Source: Symbiodinium natans
Taxonomy: Eukaryota; Sar; Dinophyceae; Suessiales; Symbiodiniaceae
Direction: 5' to 3'
Assembly (NCBI GenBank): GCA_905221605.1
Contig: CAJNDS010002424.1
Coordinates: 722,709 to 786,708 of the forward strand
Length of the DNA stretch: 64,000 nt
Positions 43,335 through 54,540 of this stretch are shown one piece after another. Below the pieces are notes generated by a model. That model had not been told where the DNA came from. It worked only from the letters and a program-made list of their open reading frames with translations, and ran no database searches. The stretch's first letter is position 1; every line of letters starts with the position of its first letter. A program made the position numbers and the translations under genes.

Positions 43335-45380
43335 AGCTCAGAGTGCTCCTGCAAGAGCCACAAAAACCAGCACACGTGGTTGTCAAAAAGAAGCCTCAGG
43401 ACTTTGAAGTTGCGCAACCCCCTTGCGGCTGGTAATTTCGGAAGCGTGCAAAACCCTTACAGCTGATTCCGTGCATCATGCCAAAGAAAGTCCTGCATCT
43501 GTAGCGGCCGTCTTGCCCGTGCGGGCATTTTCAAGCAAAAGCGCACTTGAGCCTTCCACCCCATGGCCCCGACCAACATTCGAGGACAACAGCCTTGATT
43601 TGCAGGTTCCTAGTGAGGCTTGACCTGGTGCTCGTGTATGGTGATGCCTGGGGTGGATGACTGCAATGTCAAGTGGCTCAACAGTTTGCCAAGCCCTGGC
43701 GATGTGTTGAGATTGCAAGACAGCTACCGCGCATTCCAATGGAGCTATGTCTCGGATTTTGGGTTTAGACCTATTTTGTTTTTGCGTTGTGCAAGGTAAA
43801 GTCAACCCCGTAGAAGTTTTGCTGGCTTCGGGAGTGTATGGGAGCTTTCAATCGGGGTCCTAGAACTTCGACCGTGATCTTCTCCACCCGTCAAGGCAAA
43901 TCATCCTACTGCCAGCTTTGGCACAGTGCTCCAGCAAAAGAGCCAGAAATGTGAGCACAAGTGGCTGTCAAGAAATCTCAAGACTTGCCTGGTAACTTCG
44001 GTAACGGGCTGGAGCCTCGGCCCTTGAGCCTTCCACCCCATGGCCCCGCGTGAGCCAGGGTTTCAACCAACGTTCGAGGACAACACCCTTGATATGCAGG
44101 TTCCTAGTGAGGCTTGATGCTCGTGTGTGTTGATGCCTGGGGTGGATGGCTGCAATGTCAGTAGGCTCAACAGTTTGCCACGCCCTGGCGATGTGTTGAG
44201 ATTGCAAGACAGCTACCACGCATTCCAATGGAGCTATGTCAGTTCTTCGGGTTTTTGGGTTTAGAGGCAAAGCATCCTACTGCCAGCTTTGGCACAGTGC
44301 TCCAGCAAGAAGAGCCAGAGATGCGAGCACAAGTGGCTGTGAAGAAATCTCAAGACTTTGAGGTTGCGGAACCCCCGCTCGGGCTGGTAACTTCGGTAAC
44401 ATCCTCAGCCCTTGAGCCTTCCACCCCATGGCCCCGCGTGAGCCAGGGTTTCAACCAACGTTCGAGGACAACAGCCTTGACATGCAGGTTCCTAGTGAGG
44501 CTTGATGCTCGTGTGTGTTGATGCCTGGGGTGGATGGCTGCAATGTCAGTTGGCTCAACAGTTTGCCACGCCCTGGCGATGTGTTGAGATTGCAAGACAG
44601 CTACCCCGCATTCCAATGGAGCTATTTCAGTTCTTCGGGTTTTTGGGTTTAGAGGCAAAGCATCCTACTGCCGGCTTTGGCACTGCTCCAGCAAGAACAG
44701 CCAGAGATGCGAGCACAAGTGGCTGTCAAGAAATCTCAAGACTTTGAGGTTGCGGAACCCCCGCTCGGGCTGGTAACTTCGGTAACATCCTCAGCCCTTG
44801 AGCCTTCCACCCCATGGCCCCGCGTGAGCCAGGGTTTCAACCAACGTTCGAGGACAACAGCCTTGACATGCAGGTTCCTAGTGAGGCTTGATGCTCGCGT
44901 GTGTTGATGCCTGGGGTGGATGGCTGCAATGTCAGTTGGCTCAACAGTTTGCCACGCCCTGGCGATGTGTTGAGATTGCAAGACAGCTACCACGCATTCC
45001 AATGGAGCTATGTCAGTTCTTCGGGGTGTTGGGTTTCGAGGCAAAGCATCCTACTGCCAGCTTTGGCACAGTGCTCCAGCAAGAAGAGCCAGAAATGCGA
45101 GCACAAGTGGCTGTGAAGAAATCTCAAGACTTTGAGGTTGCGGAACCCCCGCTCGGGCTGGTAGCTTCGGTAACATCCTCAGCCCTTGAGCCTTCCACCC
45201 CATGGCCTCGCGTGAGCCAGGGTTTCAACCAATGCTCGTGTGTGTTGATGCCTGGGGTGGATGGCTGCAATGTCACGTGGCTCAACAGTTCGCCAATCCC
45301 TGGCGATGTGTTGAGGTTTTGGCTCAGCGGTTGTATGACGTGTGCGCCAGGCTTCCATGATGGATATTTAAAGATTTAAA
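43335..45380. repeat. Tandem duplication, about 387-bp unit, five copies
   Basis: The landmark GATGCCTGGGGTGGATG starts at 43643, 44132, 44520, 44906 and 45247 (spacings 489, 388, 386 and 341). Each unit also carries GGCACAGTGCTCCAGCAAGA or its variant and CCTTCCACCCCATGGCCCCG. Copies 2-4 are nearly identical. The first copy is diverged and the last is truncated and diverged, typical of array edges. Confidence 0.92.
45238..45379 (+). CDS. Gene B, Cys-containing exon in the last tandem copy (possible 3' end)
   Basis: Encodes CVLMPGVDGCNVTWLNSSPI, then PGDVLRFWLSGCMTCAPGFH and DGYLKI, ending with TAA at 45377-45379. The same exon core (CNVSWLNSLPRPGDVLR) is repeated in the earlier copies but is followed there by unrelated text (QDSYHAFQWSYV). 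C-x2-C-APGF resembles EGF/TNFR-like cysteine-rich ends. If real, it closes gene B, but the terminal position is inference. Confidence 0.4.
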
Positions 45381-45534
45381 GGCTGCACTTGGATCAGTTG
45401 GGACAATTAGGTCCCAATTTATAGCTCAATCCCGACGGCGTCTCTGATCTGTGACGTTAAAAGTCTGTTTTTGTGGTTCCGAATGTTCCCTTGACTTCGG
45501 CTTGCACCTCGAAGTTGGAGTTGACTCGATGGGT

Positions 45535-45675
45535 TGGGTTTAGGGTTTAGGGTTTAGGGTTTAGGGTTTAGGGTTTAGGGTTTAGGGTTTGGGGTTTGGG
45601 GTTTGGGTTTTGGGGTTTGGGGTTTGGCGTTTGGGGCTTGGGGTTTGCGGTTTAGGGTTTGGGGTTTGGGGTGTG
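45535..45675. repeat. TTTAGGG array grading into TTTGGGG
   Basis: About eight perfect TTTAGGG units, then TTTGGGG/TTTGGGGC variants for another 70 bases. Confidence 0.95.
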
Positions 45676-46108
45676 GGTGGTTGTTAAACAATCAGTCGTA
45701 AAATCGTACTCCCCTCCCTCCAGGGGATTTCTAGTCGGTTTCGCCGAGCTCCTCGCTCCTCTCCTAGGCTTTGGCGCTGCGTGAGTGAAGACTCCCGTTT
45801 CTACATGCCACCCCCCCCTGCCTCCAATCCCACATTGAAGTGCTGCACAGCAAGCTGATGACCGAGTGATTGGATGCATGTGGTACTCGTCGCAGAGGCG
45901 ACTTGAGGTGACCTTCCTGATATCCCAAGGGTTTACGGTCACACCCCCCCCCCACCCCCCCACCTGTATTTCTTGATGAATACTCATCCTGATTACGTGA
46001 TGGGAGGCCCCCTTCACTGACCCTAAGGATCCCCCCCGCACCTTCGGCGCTGCAGACTTTGCCTCAACGTAGGGACACGGCAACAGAACTTGCACAGTCG
46101 CGGCAAGA

Positions 46109-46310
46109 TCATAGAACACGTATTAGCCAACAACACCAAGAGAGCATCCGTGGACATGGCTGCTGACGCATCGTTGCACGTGAGAACCTCGGATTTTGAG
46201 CTGCTGATCTTGCTGTTGCTGTATCTGCTCTGCCTCATGTGCCAGCTTCCAAAAGGAGAGGCGCCGCGGAATATGGATGCTGATGCTCAACAAGATTTGT
46301 GGGCCCTTTG
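46109..46310 (+). CDS. Putative exon with a hydrophobic segment
   Basis: After a CAG acceptor the frame encodes SRGKIIEHVLANNTKRASVD, MAADASLHVRTSDFELL and then ILLLLYLLCLMCQL, followed by polar residues and a TGA at 46308-46310. The leucine-rich stretch of about 18 residues could be a membrane anchor. Its gene is unknown: it might be the 3' end of gene B or part of the next gene. Confidence 0.35.
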
Positions 46311-46810
46311 ACGAGGTCATGTAACCGAACATGCCCAGTTGATCGATGTCTTTAGCTCTGGGTGATTGTTTGTATGCTGGTGAGTGCAAGTCGTGCGGTA
46401 TCATGACGAGGATGTAGCAGGGTTGGCGAGGGTGGTTGATTTTGTGAATGATAGATTTCAGAAAGAGGTAGCTTCACCAGGGTTGCAACCAGATTGCCGT
46501 GTTGCCACCTGTTCCGAAGGCGGCTGATCATGATGAACGCACCGAGTTCATCAGAGAAGCATCCAAAGTTGCCTGAGCCCGAGTATGTCATTCAACAGCA
46601 TGCCAATGGCCGGTCCCTGTTTCGGATGTTGGTCCAGGCCATCTGCTTTCTGCCTTTGCTCCGCACATCCATGATCATTCCCAGCTGCTTGCGATTGCCC
46701 TAGTGCCCCTGATGCCTGTCTTGCGCTTCGCTCCCATCTTCGAGCCAGTGACAAACGTACCGTTCAACAAGTCGCAAGACACTGTTGCCTCTGTCTGTTT
46801 CTTTTACATT

Positions 46811-46920
46811 GGGGGTTTCCTATAATAGGGGTACCCCTTTTTGCCCCCACATATAAATAGTAGAATCCCCTTTAAAAAAGGGACCTCTGGGAGGGTACCC
46901 CTATACTATCGGAAACCCCC
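46811..46920. mobile_element. 110-bp inverted-repeat element (MITE-like)
   Basis: It begins GGGGGTTTCCTATAATAGGG and ends with its inverted copy (CTATACTATCGGAAACCCCC), about 26 bases each with few mismatches, around a 55-base centre with CCCCTTTAAAAAAGGG. No clear target duplication was seen. A related shorter hairpin (GGGGGTTTA ... TAAACCCCC) is at 47366-47405, and CCCTTTAAGGG-type motifs recur at 48103-48165. Confidence 0.55.
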
Positions 46921-47017
46921 TACGAATCGTGGATTGCGGGTGCCCTGAAAGCCAAGCCGAGGCTGCCATCCCAGGACCGGATCAGATGTGCTTTCGCGGG
47001 CAAGCTCTGTCCTTCAC

Positions 47018-47095
47018 TCAGGGTTTAGGGTTTAGGGTTCGGTTTAGGGTTCAGGGTTTAGGGTTCAGGGTTTAGGGTTTAGGGTTTAGGGATGG
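47018..47095. repeat. TTTAGGG array
   Basis: About ten units with TTCAGGG variants. Confidence 0.95.
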
Positions 47096-47559
47096 AATAC
47101 TTTTTCAGGGCAGTTGCTTGGCCCAGCAGGGCTGACATGGGTTGACCTTGGCCTTCGATTCTTGATCCAACGAGAACTGGAAATAGATGTCGCAAGACAA
47201 TGCGTGCGTGAGGCTGTGCATAGCAAAGGCGCTGGCAAAAGAAGAGGCCAGCGAGACTAGGCATCAGTGCAGCTGGATTGGCAGAGCTCTTGCAAGAAAT
47301 GGGCGTTTCCGAAATGTTCCGGTGCCTTAATGGGGTCCTTACTATGAGGGGATCCTACTATCTGGGGGTTTAAATTAGGGTTCCCTTATTTGCGTAAACC
47401 CCCACATGTGCTGCTGCACAAGCCAGCCCCGACGCATCCAATGAAGGCCGAGCAGCCGCTTCTTGCATTGGAAGAAAGTCGCGGGCTTGGTGAAACTTTC
47501 TGCAAGGGGCCTTGTGGGCATGTTCGAGCTGAGAAGATGACCAAGGCTTTACGCAGATC

Positions 47560-48045
47560 TTGAAGTCCAGGCCGTGGCCCGATGTGACGTTGACCTCAGC
47601 TCACGCACGTCAAGGTGCCGGCATGCGTCTTCCAAGGCTTCCAGCAGCTGCGAGGCTGATGTCCGTCAAGCAGCAGGCTCTGGTCTGCGCTGGATTTGCG
47701 ACTCGTGCAGTTGCGTGGCTCCCCTTGAGAGCATGTTGCAGGCGGTATGGTCGGCACAGTCGCTGGAAGAAACCATGGGTGGCACCCTGTGCTTTTCTGG
47801 CATCTGCTTTTATCAAGGGTCTTTGGCCACCTCTGTTTCAGCGGCTTCTTTCCTGTTTGCTGGTATCTCTGCATACCTACTAGTTACTAGATTTCAAGGA
47901 CACAAGTCATGCGGAACACGTCAGAGCACATTCAGCATGCATGCAGAACTTGCAGATGGAGGCCCTCGATTCGCAGACACGTGCCATCGCGCGCTGCTGG
48001 CAGATCATCGCTGGGTGCCTGGAAGCTCTGGCGAAAAGGAACCCA
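47560..48045 (+). CDS. Putative exons, unrecognised gene C
   Basis: Two protein-like segments, 47575-47790 (Cys/Ser-rich or, in another frame, Arg/Ala-rich) and about 47943-48045 (NLQMEALDSQTRAIARCWQI, IAGCLEALAKRN). The second is a clean amphipathic helix after a CAG acceptor. Frame choice for the first is unsettled. No family is recognised. Confidence 0.3.
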
Positions 48046-48670
48046 CGAGTTGCTTTCCTTGCTTTTCGCCCTCTTTTCTCGAACCCCTGCATCCCCCCTG
48101 TACCCTTGAAGGGATTATATACGGGCCCCTAAATCCCCCATATATATATATACCCTTTAAGGGATTTCTTGAACTCCCAGGTCCAGAGCCCCTGGCGTCT
48201 GCGGCAACAATGCGTGCGTCTGCGCAGCTGCTTCATGCAGGGCTGAGGCCGCAAAGAACGGGAATCGTGCGGTGCTTCATATGGTGATGAGTGTGGATTC
48301 TCGGGGGCTTCACGTGCTTCAGCCTAACCCCAAACCCTAAACCGCTAAACCCCAAACCCCAAACTCAAAAACTCTCTTTGGGAAGATCTGAGCCCCACGA
48401 TGCCCCAGTTTTTCGAGGCCCCGGTGCCGTGCTTTGGCCCACTGCCTCGCGCAGCGCGCCGCGACCGCCGCCGGGCTCAGCGCAGGCGCTGCAGCTCCTG
48501 TGAAATCTGGGCAGTTCTCTAAATTGGGCTACCCTTTTGGAGTCCTATATACGGTACGGCAAGTTCACAATCAGGAGCCCAAAAAAAGTACCCTAATTCA
48601 GAGAACTAAGCAAGGACACATCTTTGATGGTTCACGTGGTCTTTGAATGGAGAACCCTGTCTGCATCTGA

Positions 48671-48925
48671 GATGCCGATGAAGACACCGCGGAGGACGAG
48701 GAGGACTTTCGAATTCTGCGGAGTGCAGACTGCTCCAGGTAATCGAAGTATGATTTGCCTGAGCCGCTTTGCAATGCTTGTGATGCGGCTCTGGCAAACC
48801 CAGCAATCTCAGAAATCGAAGCGACGGCAACTGCCAAGGAGGAACGCGAGGCAGCGCGGCGGCTGCTGCGGGAGCTACTGGGCTGCCCGAGGCCTCTGAG
48901 GGATTGTCAGACTGAGCTCTTGCAA
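48671..48925 (+). CDS. Gene C, two exons with acidic and helical text
   Basis: A first exon ends at 48738 (DADEDTAEDEEDFRILRSAD, donor GTAATC); its 5' end is not fixed. A second, 48764-48925, has 54 whole codons: PLCNACDAALANPAISEIEA, then TATAKEEREAARRLLRELLG and CPRPLRDCQTELLQ, ending at a GTATGA donor. High Ala/Glu/Arg content and tight splice sites support coding. The family is not recognised. Confidence 0.5.
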
Positions 48926-48935
48926 GTATGAACCC

Positions 48936-49001
<66 letters not shown>

Positions 49002-49115
49002 GCTTCGATGTACAGATAGGTAGATAGATACATAGATCGATGGACATATATATATATATTTATATTTACAGATATATATGTGTGTGTGTGTATATGTATG
49101 TACACATATGCAAAA
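48936..49115. repeat. (CT)n, (TAGA)n and (TA)n microsatellites
   Basis: (CT)n at about 48938-48999, TAGATAGATACATAGAT at 49016-49036, then (TA)n and (GT)n runs to 49110, all directly after the GTATGA donor at 48926. Confidence 0.95.
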
Positions 49116-49592
49116 AGTGTAGAGACGATCGCCATCACGAAGGCTAGCGTAGCTAGTCTTTCGATGTCTTGCGTTTCTATGTTAGCCGTGGGCCAGGGCA
49201 GGGCCAGAACCCTGAGCAAGCCGATTCGAAAACAAACGTTGGCTCTGCCCCTCTGGAAGTGGCCCCCAGGCTTCCAGAAGTGCTCCGAGCTCAGAGATAC
49301 CAAGCGACGTGGGGTATGCTGAGCACTGCTGAGCTGGGTCCTGAGGCTGTCCTCCTTGGTCGACTTCTCCGTCGGAGCTGTGCAGGAGCATGCGGAGGTG
49401 AACGAGGCTTCCCACCGCAGTCTAAACGTGAAAAGTGCCCGCAAGCTGTCAGCGTGAGTTCACCCACTGTTGTGGAGACTTAGACTGGACACGCGACTGT
49501 CAGGACAAGCAGAAAGAGATGGAAGCTGTTCTCGAGAGCCTCAGGCTCGAACCAAAGCCGCCAGCGTAGAAGGTCAAACTGGGCCGAGTGTC

Positions 49593-49692
49593 TGGACATG
49601 GAGATGTACGGGGGAATCATGGAGACTCCGCCACATGATCTCGGCCCGTTTGCTCGTGACAGGCACGTAAAGCATCTGGACGCCGCCATGCA
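49593..49692 (+). CDS. Gene C, putative exon
   Basis: Encodes ECLDMEMYGGIMETPPHDLG and PFARDRHVKHLDAAMQ, ending at a GTATCC donor. An upstream segment at about 49340-49453 (LSSLVDFSVGAVQEHAEVNE, ASHRSLNVKSARKLSA, GTGAGT donor) is similar in quality. Unrecognised. Confidence 0.4.
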
Positions 49693-50024
49693 GGTATCCC
49701 TGCCTCACGCCTGTGTCACTGCCGGAAACCATCACGGGATGCCATGTCCAAGCTTTCTGCAAGCTCGCAGGCTTACAATCGATGTGCCGTGCTCAGATGC
49801 CTTTGCAAGGAAACTCACCACCTTGTGTAACTCCTCCCGTGCCTTCCCTGGCGTTGTCAACTGCTCCGCAGGCTCCTCTCAAATTACGGCCTCAGCCTCC
49901 GCAGGCATGGTGCAAAGGCCATTCTCAGCTTAACGCATCTTGCAAGCAGCCACTGCAGGCTTTTTAGACGCAGTCAGATGGTAGTGGCAGATGTGTTGTC
50001 GCTTTCACGTATACTTCTTGCAGC

Positions 50025-50202
50025 ATGCCCTTGCTGGTACCTCCAGCATGGGGTTGACAAGGCCGAGTGTTCCGCTGCAAATCCTTGGTGGAAACCTTCA
50101 GAGGCTGCGCATTTCCACATGCCTGGCGATGCGAGCGCCAGGCCCCAGCTTTCGGGCAGCAACATTGATAGTGGTTCTGATCATGGGATATCGTTGCCAT
50201 CA
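50025..50202 (+). CDS. Gene C, putative exon
   Basis: After GCAG the frame encodes CPCWYLQHGVDKAECSAANP, WWKPSEAAHFHMPGDAS and SGSNIDSGSDHGISLPS, ending at GTGAGT. Alternative frames exist, and the Trp/Cys-rich version is preferred for its composition. Confidence 0.35.
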
Positions 50203-50523
50203 GTGAGTTGTTGAGTGAGGGGTATCGAGTTCGGGATTTTGCCAGGGTTTAGCAACTTCTGGGAGTTGCTGCGACAGGCGCAGCGTTGTCGCAGAGCGAG
50301 CTGCTGCTAGGCCATGGGGGGATGGGAGGCATGTTTGCTCATGCACAAGAACCCGAAGATGTGGAACGCTTCGGTACGGGATTTTGAGATACCCGGCCCT
50401 AAAGCAAAAGTGGCATGTGGCTTGGAAACGATGAGAGTAGACAAAAGCACGATGTGAAGGGACAGGCGACATGTAAGCGTCTTTGCTTGATGGCCCTCTT
50501 AATGTGCCGCGCATCCGTTGCAG

Positions 50524-50596
50524 GCCTGCTTCGGGGTGAAAGCGACGAGCTACTGCGAGGCAAGTTGTGGCAAGCGGTGCATGAGGAGCTGTGCAG
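50524..50596 (+). CDS. Gene C, short exon
   Basis: A 73-base exon between TTGCAG and GTAAGA, encoding GLLRGESDELLRGKLWQAVH and EELC. Consensus splice sites and a regular helix make it credible. The family is unknown. Confidence 0.45.
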
Positions 50597-51039
50597 GTAA
50601 GAAATTCTGGCCTTGCGATTGCTGCTTCGGATTCTCATGACCCCTTTGTCTTCCACGGCCGCCACCAAAGGAGCCGCTGTTGACTTCCATGTTGATTGGT
50701 GTCGTAGGCCCCCTTTGAGTTGCTGTACAAAGGGCGAAGTGTTTGTCTGCCGGACATGTTTTGTTCATGCTTTGGCCGAGTAGCCAGCAGGGGTCAAATG
50801 GACCATAGGTACTGAACATCGATTCTACAGGTTCTTTCTGTTTTTTTGTCTTTGGAAGGCGAGATCTTGAAGCTCCTCAGACGTGTCCTTCGACTCCAAG
50901 GACTCGTCTCAGTAGGGCTCCGAGACGTTGGGCCTCGTTCAAACCCTTTGCCTCGAGGACCTGAGCAGGTGAAGAAGGCTGGGGGCCTGGCCTGGGCAGG
51001 TGAACTTTTGCAGCCTCGCTGTGGGCGCATCACAGAAAG

Positions 51040-51560
51040 AACCATAATCATAATAATAACAATAAAAATAGTAATAATCATAGTAATAATAATAATTGTA
51101 ATTAATAATCATAAGAACATTGTAATAAGAATAAGACGAAGAAGAATAAGAAGCCGTTGAAGGAGGGAGTGCCTTGCGAAGCCAAGTCCTCTCTGGAATC
51201 GATGGAGTCCTCTTGCAGGCCTTTGATGCCGGCTGGGATTGCGTCAGGGAGGAAGGCGCCAGCCCAAACCAATCGCGGCGCAGACGCTGAATCTATTATG
51301 AATCTCATGAATGATATTATACATGCTAATTATATAATTGTTATAATTAGATGCGGTCATCATCTGTCATCCACGTGAGCTCTGTAATCTCTGCCGCTTT
51401 CGGAGCGGCTGCAGTCCTTCCAGTCGCTGCTGCAGACCCCACAGAGACTCTCGAGGTGAACCTTATTATTAATTTATTCTGAATCTCATTAATCTTATTA
51501 TTAATAATAAGATTGTTATTTTCTGTGAATATTATGAATATTATTAGTCTTATGCTGAGT
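51040..51560. other. AT-rich intron-like sequence
   Basis: ATAATAATAA-rich stretches at 51041-51140 and 51290-51560, with TTATTAATAATAAG. A small possible exon (AKSSLESMESSCRPLMPAGI) sits between at about 51175-51260. Confidence 0.5.
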
Positions 51561-51683
51561 CTCTGATGCTGTCTGTGCTGTTCTATGCTCTTCTTCGCTC
51601 CCATGAGGTGCTGACCTGGACCGCGGCGAGCAGAGTCCGAGGCAGCCTCCGCTCTGCTGTTAGACCTGTTGCACAACACACAG

Positions 51684-51765
51684 TTAAACCCTAAACCCTA
51701 AACCCTATACCCTAAACCCCTACACCCTGAACATATGTATATATATATATATACATAAGTAAATA
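51684..51765. repeat. CCCTAAA array followed by (TA)n
   Basis: About five units, partly degenerate, then ATATATATAT. Confidence 0.9.
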
Positions 51766-52168
51766 CATAAAATAACGAAACAGCTGCCAGGGAGACTTCG
51801 ATCTGCGCAGCTTGGCTTTGCCTTCGCCTTAGCAACGCCGCAGAGGTCCCTTTTAGACATCTGAGAACCACCGAATGAGTGCTCTGCAAGCCTTCGAAGG
51901 CGCAGATGCGCTACACGCGCGGCGGAAGAGGCTTGTGTAAGGGTTGTTAAATGTTTCTTTTTTTAAAGTCTACTTTGCCCATTCCCATCTCTAGCCATCT
52001 TGCGGCTGTTGGGTTGCTCTGCCGCAGGGTTCAGCGTGGTGTCTGTGTCTGTGAACGTGTTGGCGCACTGAAACGATGCTGCTGTGGAAAGCTGAAGATG
52101 TTTGTGTGGGTGTGTGCGTGCTTGCGCAAGTGTCTGAGAAGTGAAAGCGTGAAAGAGTCAAACTTCTG

Positions 52169-52366
52169 TTGCTGCTGCAAGCCCTTCAACAGCTCACAAA
52201 AGGATTGGAAGCAAACCATTCTCGCGAGGGACCGAGGGCGCTAGCCCCTGAGGTTGGAGCTTGCGCCGACCAGCCCACCTGTGCCAGAGTTGAGGCAGCC
52301 CAGGGCCTGAAGAGAAGCCCCAAAGTGCTCGCCGCGTGTTGTGACCTCCAAGATCTCGGGGAATGA
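52169..52366 (+). CDS. Putative exon, unrecognised
   Basis: The frame encodes LLLQALQQLTKGLEANHSRE, GPRALAPEVGACADQP, RVEAAQGLKRSPKVLAACC and DLQDLGE, ending in TGA at 52364-52366. It is helical and protein-like. Splice borders are not fixed. Confidence 0.35.
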   Translation: MLLQALQQLTKGLEANHSREGPRALAPEVGACADQPTCARVEAAQGLKRSPKVLAACCDLQDLGE

Positions 52367-52369
52367 GCC

Positions 52370-54500
52370 GGTCCTGTAGCTTGCGCAGGCTCCCCTGTGC
52401 CTCCGAGCAGCAGCTGCCTGGTGGGGGCCCTGGAAATGGATGAAAAGTAAGCCTGTCTCGAATTCGAGTAGTTGCCGGTGGTCTCCAGTGACAGTGACAG
52501 TGCAAGTAAGTCGTCTACGGCCCTACCAGGCCACTCAGGTAGTCAGACCAACATCAGCCTAAGGAGTGGACCAGAATGCTTGGATGCAGGCCAGGCAAGC
52601 CTCAAGTAAAGCGAGGTAAGTGGGCTGAAGAGTGGTGAAGGTGCTTGAGGTGAGGCCGTCTTACAAGAGATACTGCTGAGGCACGTGATTCGGCAAGCGG
52701 GAACAGGGAAGCGGTTCTTTGGTGCGGCATCTTCTTGCTCATTGCGCGGTACGTACGCTACAAGAAGCATGCGTAGTTGTCAATGTGGTGGTGAGCTTTG
52801 CTCCGTGGTAGGTAGTGGCACGGCTCTGCTCCGAGACCGATGAGGCAGAGAGCAAGATGAGAAGCGGAAAAGTGCATGGCTCGCGTAGACCACATGTTTG
52901 AAGTGTAACATGTCATCTGGCCTCTGGTCCAGGTTTGGGCTTGGAACGTGTGGGCGTAGTTGAGCCACTTTGCCTGACGCCAGGAGCCCCCTGTGAAGAG
53001 GCGGCGGTTGGAGGAGGATATGGAGGCTTCACGGTTAGGGTTTACGGTTTGGGTTTAGGGTTTAGGGTTTAGAGTCACGGAGAACCCAAGGCCTTAGTAA
53101 GACAACCTCATGGGTTCTAGGTAGGACTGTTTTGGCCAGTCGTCTTTCAACTTCCTTGTTGATGCTACCATTTTTGAGTCGAAGATGGACCCCAAACCTT
53201 CTGGTGCCAGGGTCCTGCGCTCCCAGAGCAAACAGAGTTCCGTCGGCTCTTCGTGGCTGGGGCGGCGCGGCGCTGGTGCTTGGCCGGGATCCCCAAAGGG
53301 GGCGCGAGATTTGTGGAGAGGTGTACAAAAGAGGCTGGTGCAGAGAAAGAAGCCTTAGAAAAGTGGGGGTACAACTGCGGCCCTCATTCTGCGAGCGATC
53401 TGGGTCTCGCGGCGGGGACAAAGGCAGTGACAAGCTTGGTGTTGGAGGCCTGCAGCGGCCCAAGAGGTTTGCGTGTTCTGCGAGTTGTTAAGCAAAGATC
53501 TTTGCGCTGTTGAGGCTTGAGACGGTTTTCGAACACAGCCCTACCAACTGGGATAGATGCATGTCAGAGAAGGGTTGCGTATACCTGTAGACACTGCAGA
53601 CCCCAGTGACCGTACGCGAGTCATGACTCTTCAAGAGGTCTTGCCATGTGATCTGCACCAACACCAAGGTGTTGCGCTGGCCGACTCCGGCAACATGGAC
53701 AGCCTGGAGCTCCGAAGGGGGGCCACTTCCTAGGAAGGTCTCCTTAAAGGCAGTTTTTTTGGAAATCAGTTTCGAGTCCGCTTCTCAACTCCTTCAACTC
53801 CTGAGGCAGCCTGGCCTTGCTCTCCGCAAGCAGGCGCTGGCTGTCGTCCAGTTTTCAGGAGCCGTTTTGGGCAGCTTGGGCACGTCCGCGGTCTGGTTCT
53901 CAAGCAGGGGACTCCGCGTTGTCGTGCTACTGAGTGGAGGAGTGGCAGCTCACGCCGCGTCTGGCGCCCGATTGTGTGATGGAGCACGGGTGCTGTGGAT
54001 TGTGGCAGCCGTGTGGCCACCGTCTTGATGATGGACTGTCGGCTAGAGTGACTAGAGCTTTCCAGCAAGGTCTGGCAAGTTCAGATCTCACAGTTGCACT
54101 GTGAGGTGCACATCGAGCGACGGTTCGTTGGCTGTCTGGCAGGCTTCGCAATGCCCTGAGGCCAACGGCCCAAAGAGACGGATGTTCCTTGCAGCGCAGT
54201 AGTTTCTTGCAGTATCTTGCGAAGCACTTTCAGAGAGATCAGGGTCCAGCAGCCACGTGACCATGTGCACATTTTTGTCAAGACCTACTTGGGTGCGTAC
54301 TGTGCTCAAGCTGAATGAGGTAGAACGGTGAGCCATTGTCGCAAGTGTCGCAAGCCACCTTCTGAAGACCGTAGGGCCGGAAGTATGCTCCCGCTCGAGG
54401 ATGTTGCCGCCAGCCCATGGGGTGTAGCCCCGCTCATTTGGGCATTCTCGTCTTGTCCGTCTTGTCTTGGCGTAGGACCGGAAGTGCATGCACAAAGTGT
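52370..54500. other. Region with weak coding signals only
   Basis: Contains a TTTAGGG cluster (53034-53071) and several weak protein-like stretches (53270-53430, 53665-53715, 53776-53850), all on the + strand. None has a domain signature or a verified phase chain. It may hold the 3' end of gene C and the 5' untranslated part, or an upstream exon, of the serine palmitoyltransferase gene. Confidence 0.4.
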
Positions 54501-54540
54501 GTAAAAAAACTGTCCCGAGCTTCTCAGTCATGGCTTCGCT

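Noticed and set aside
53132-53491. 119-codon Arg-rich frame as a gene
   Set aside because: Competing frames over the same bases are equally open, and no domain or phase-consistent splice chain was found.
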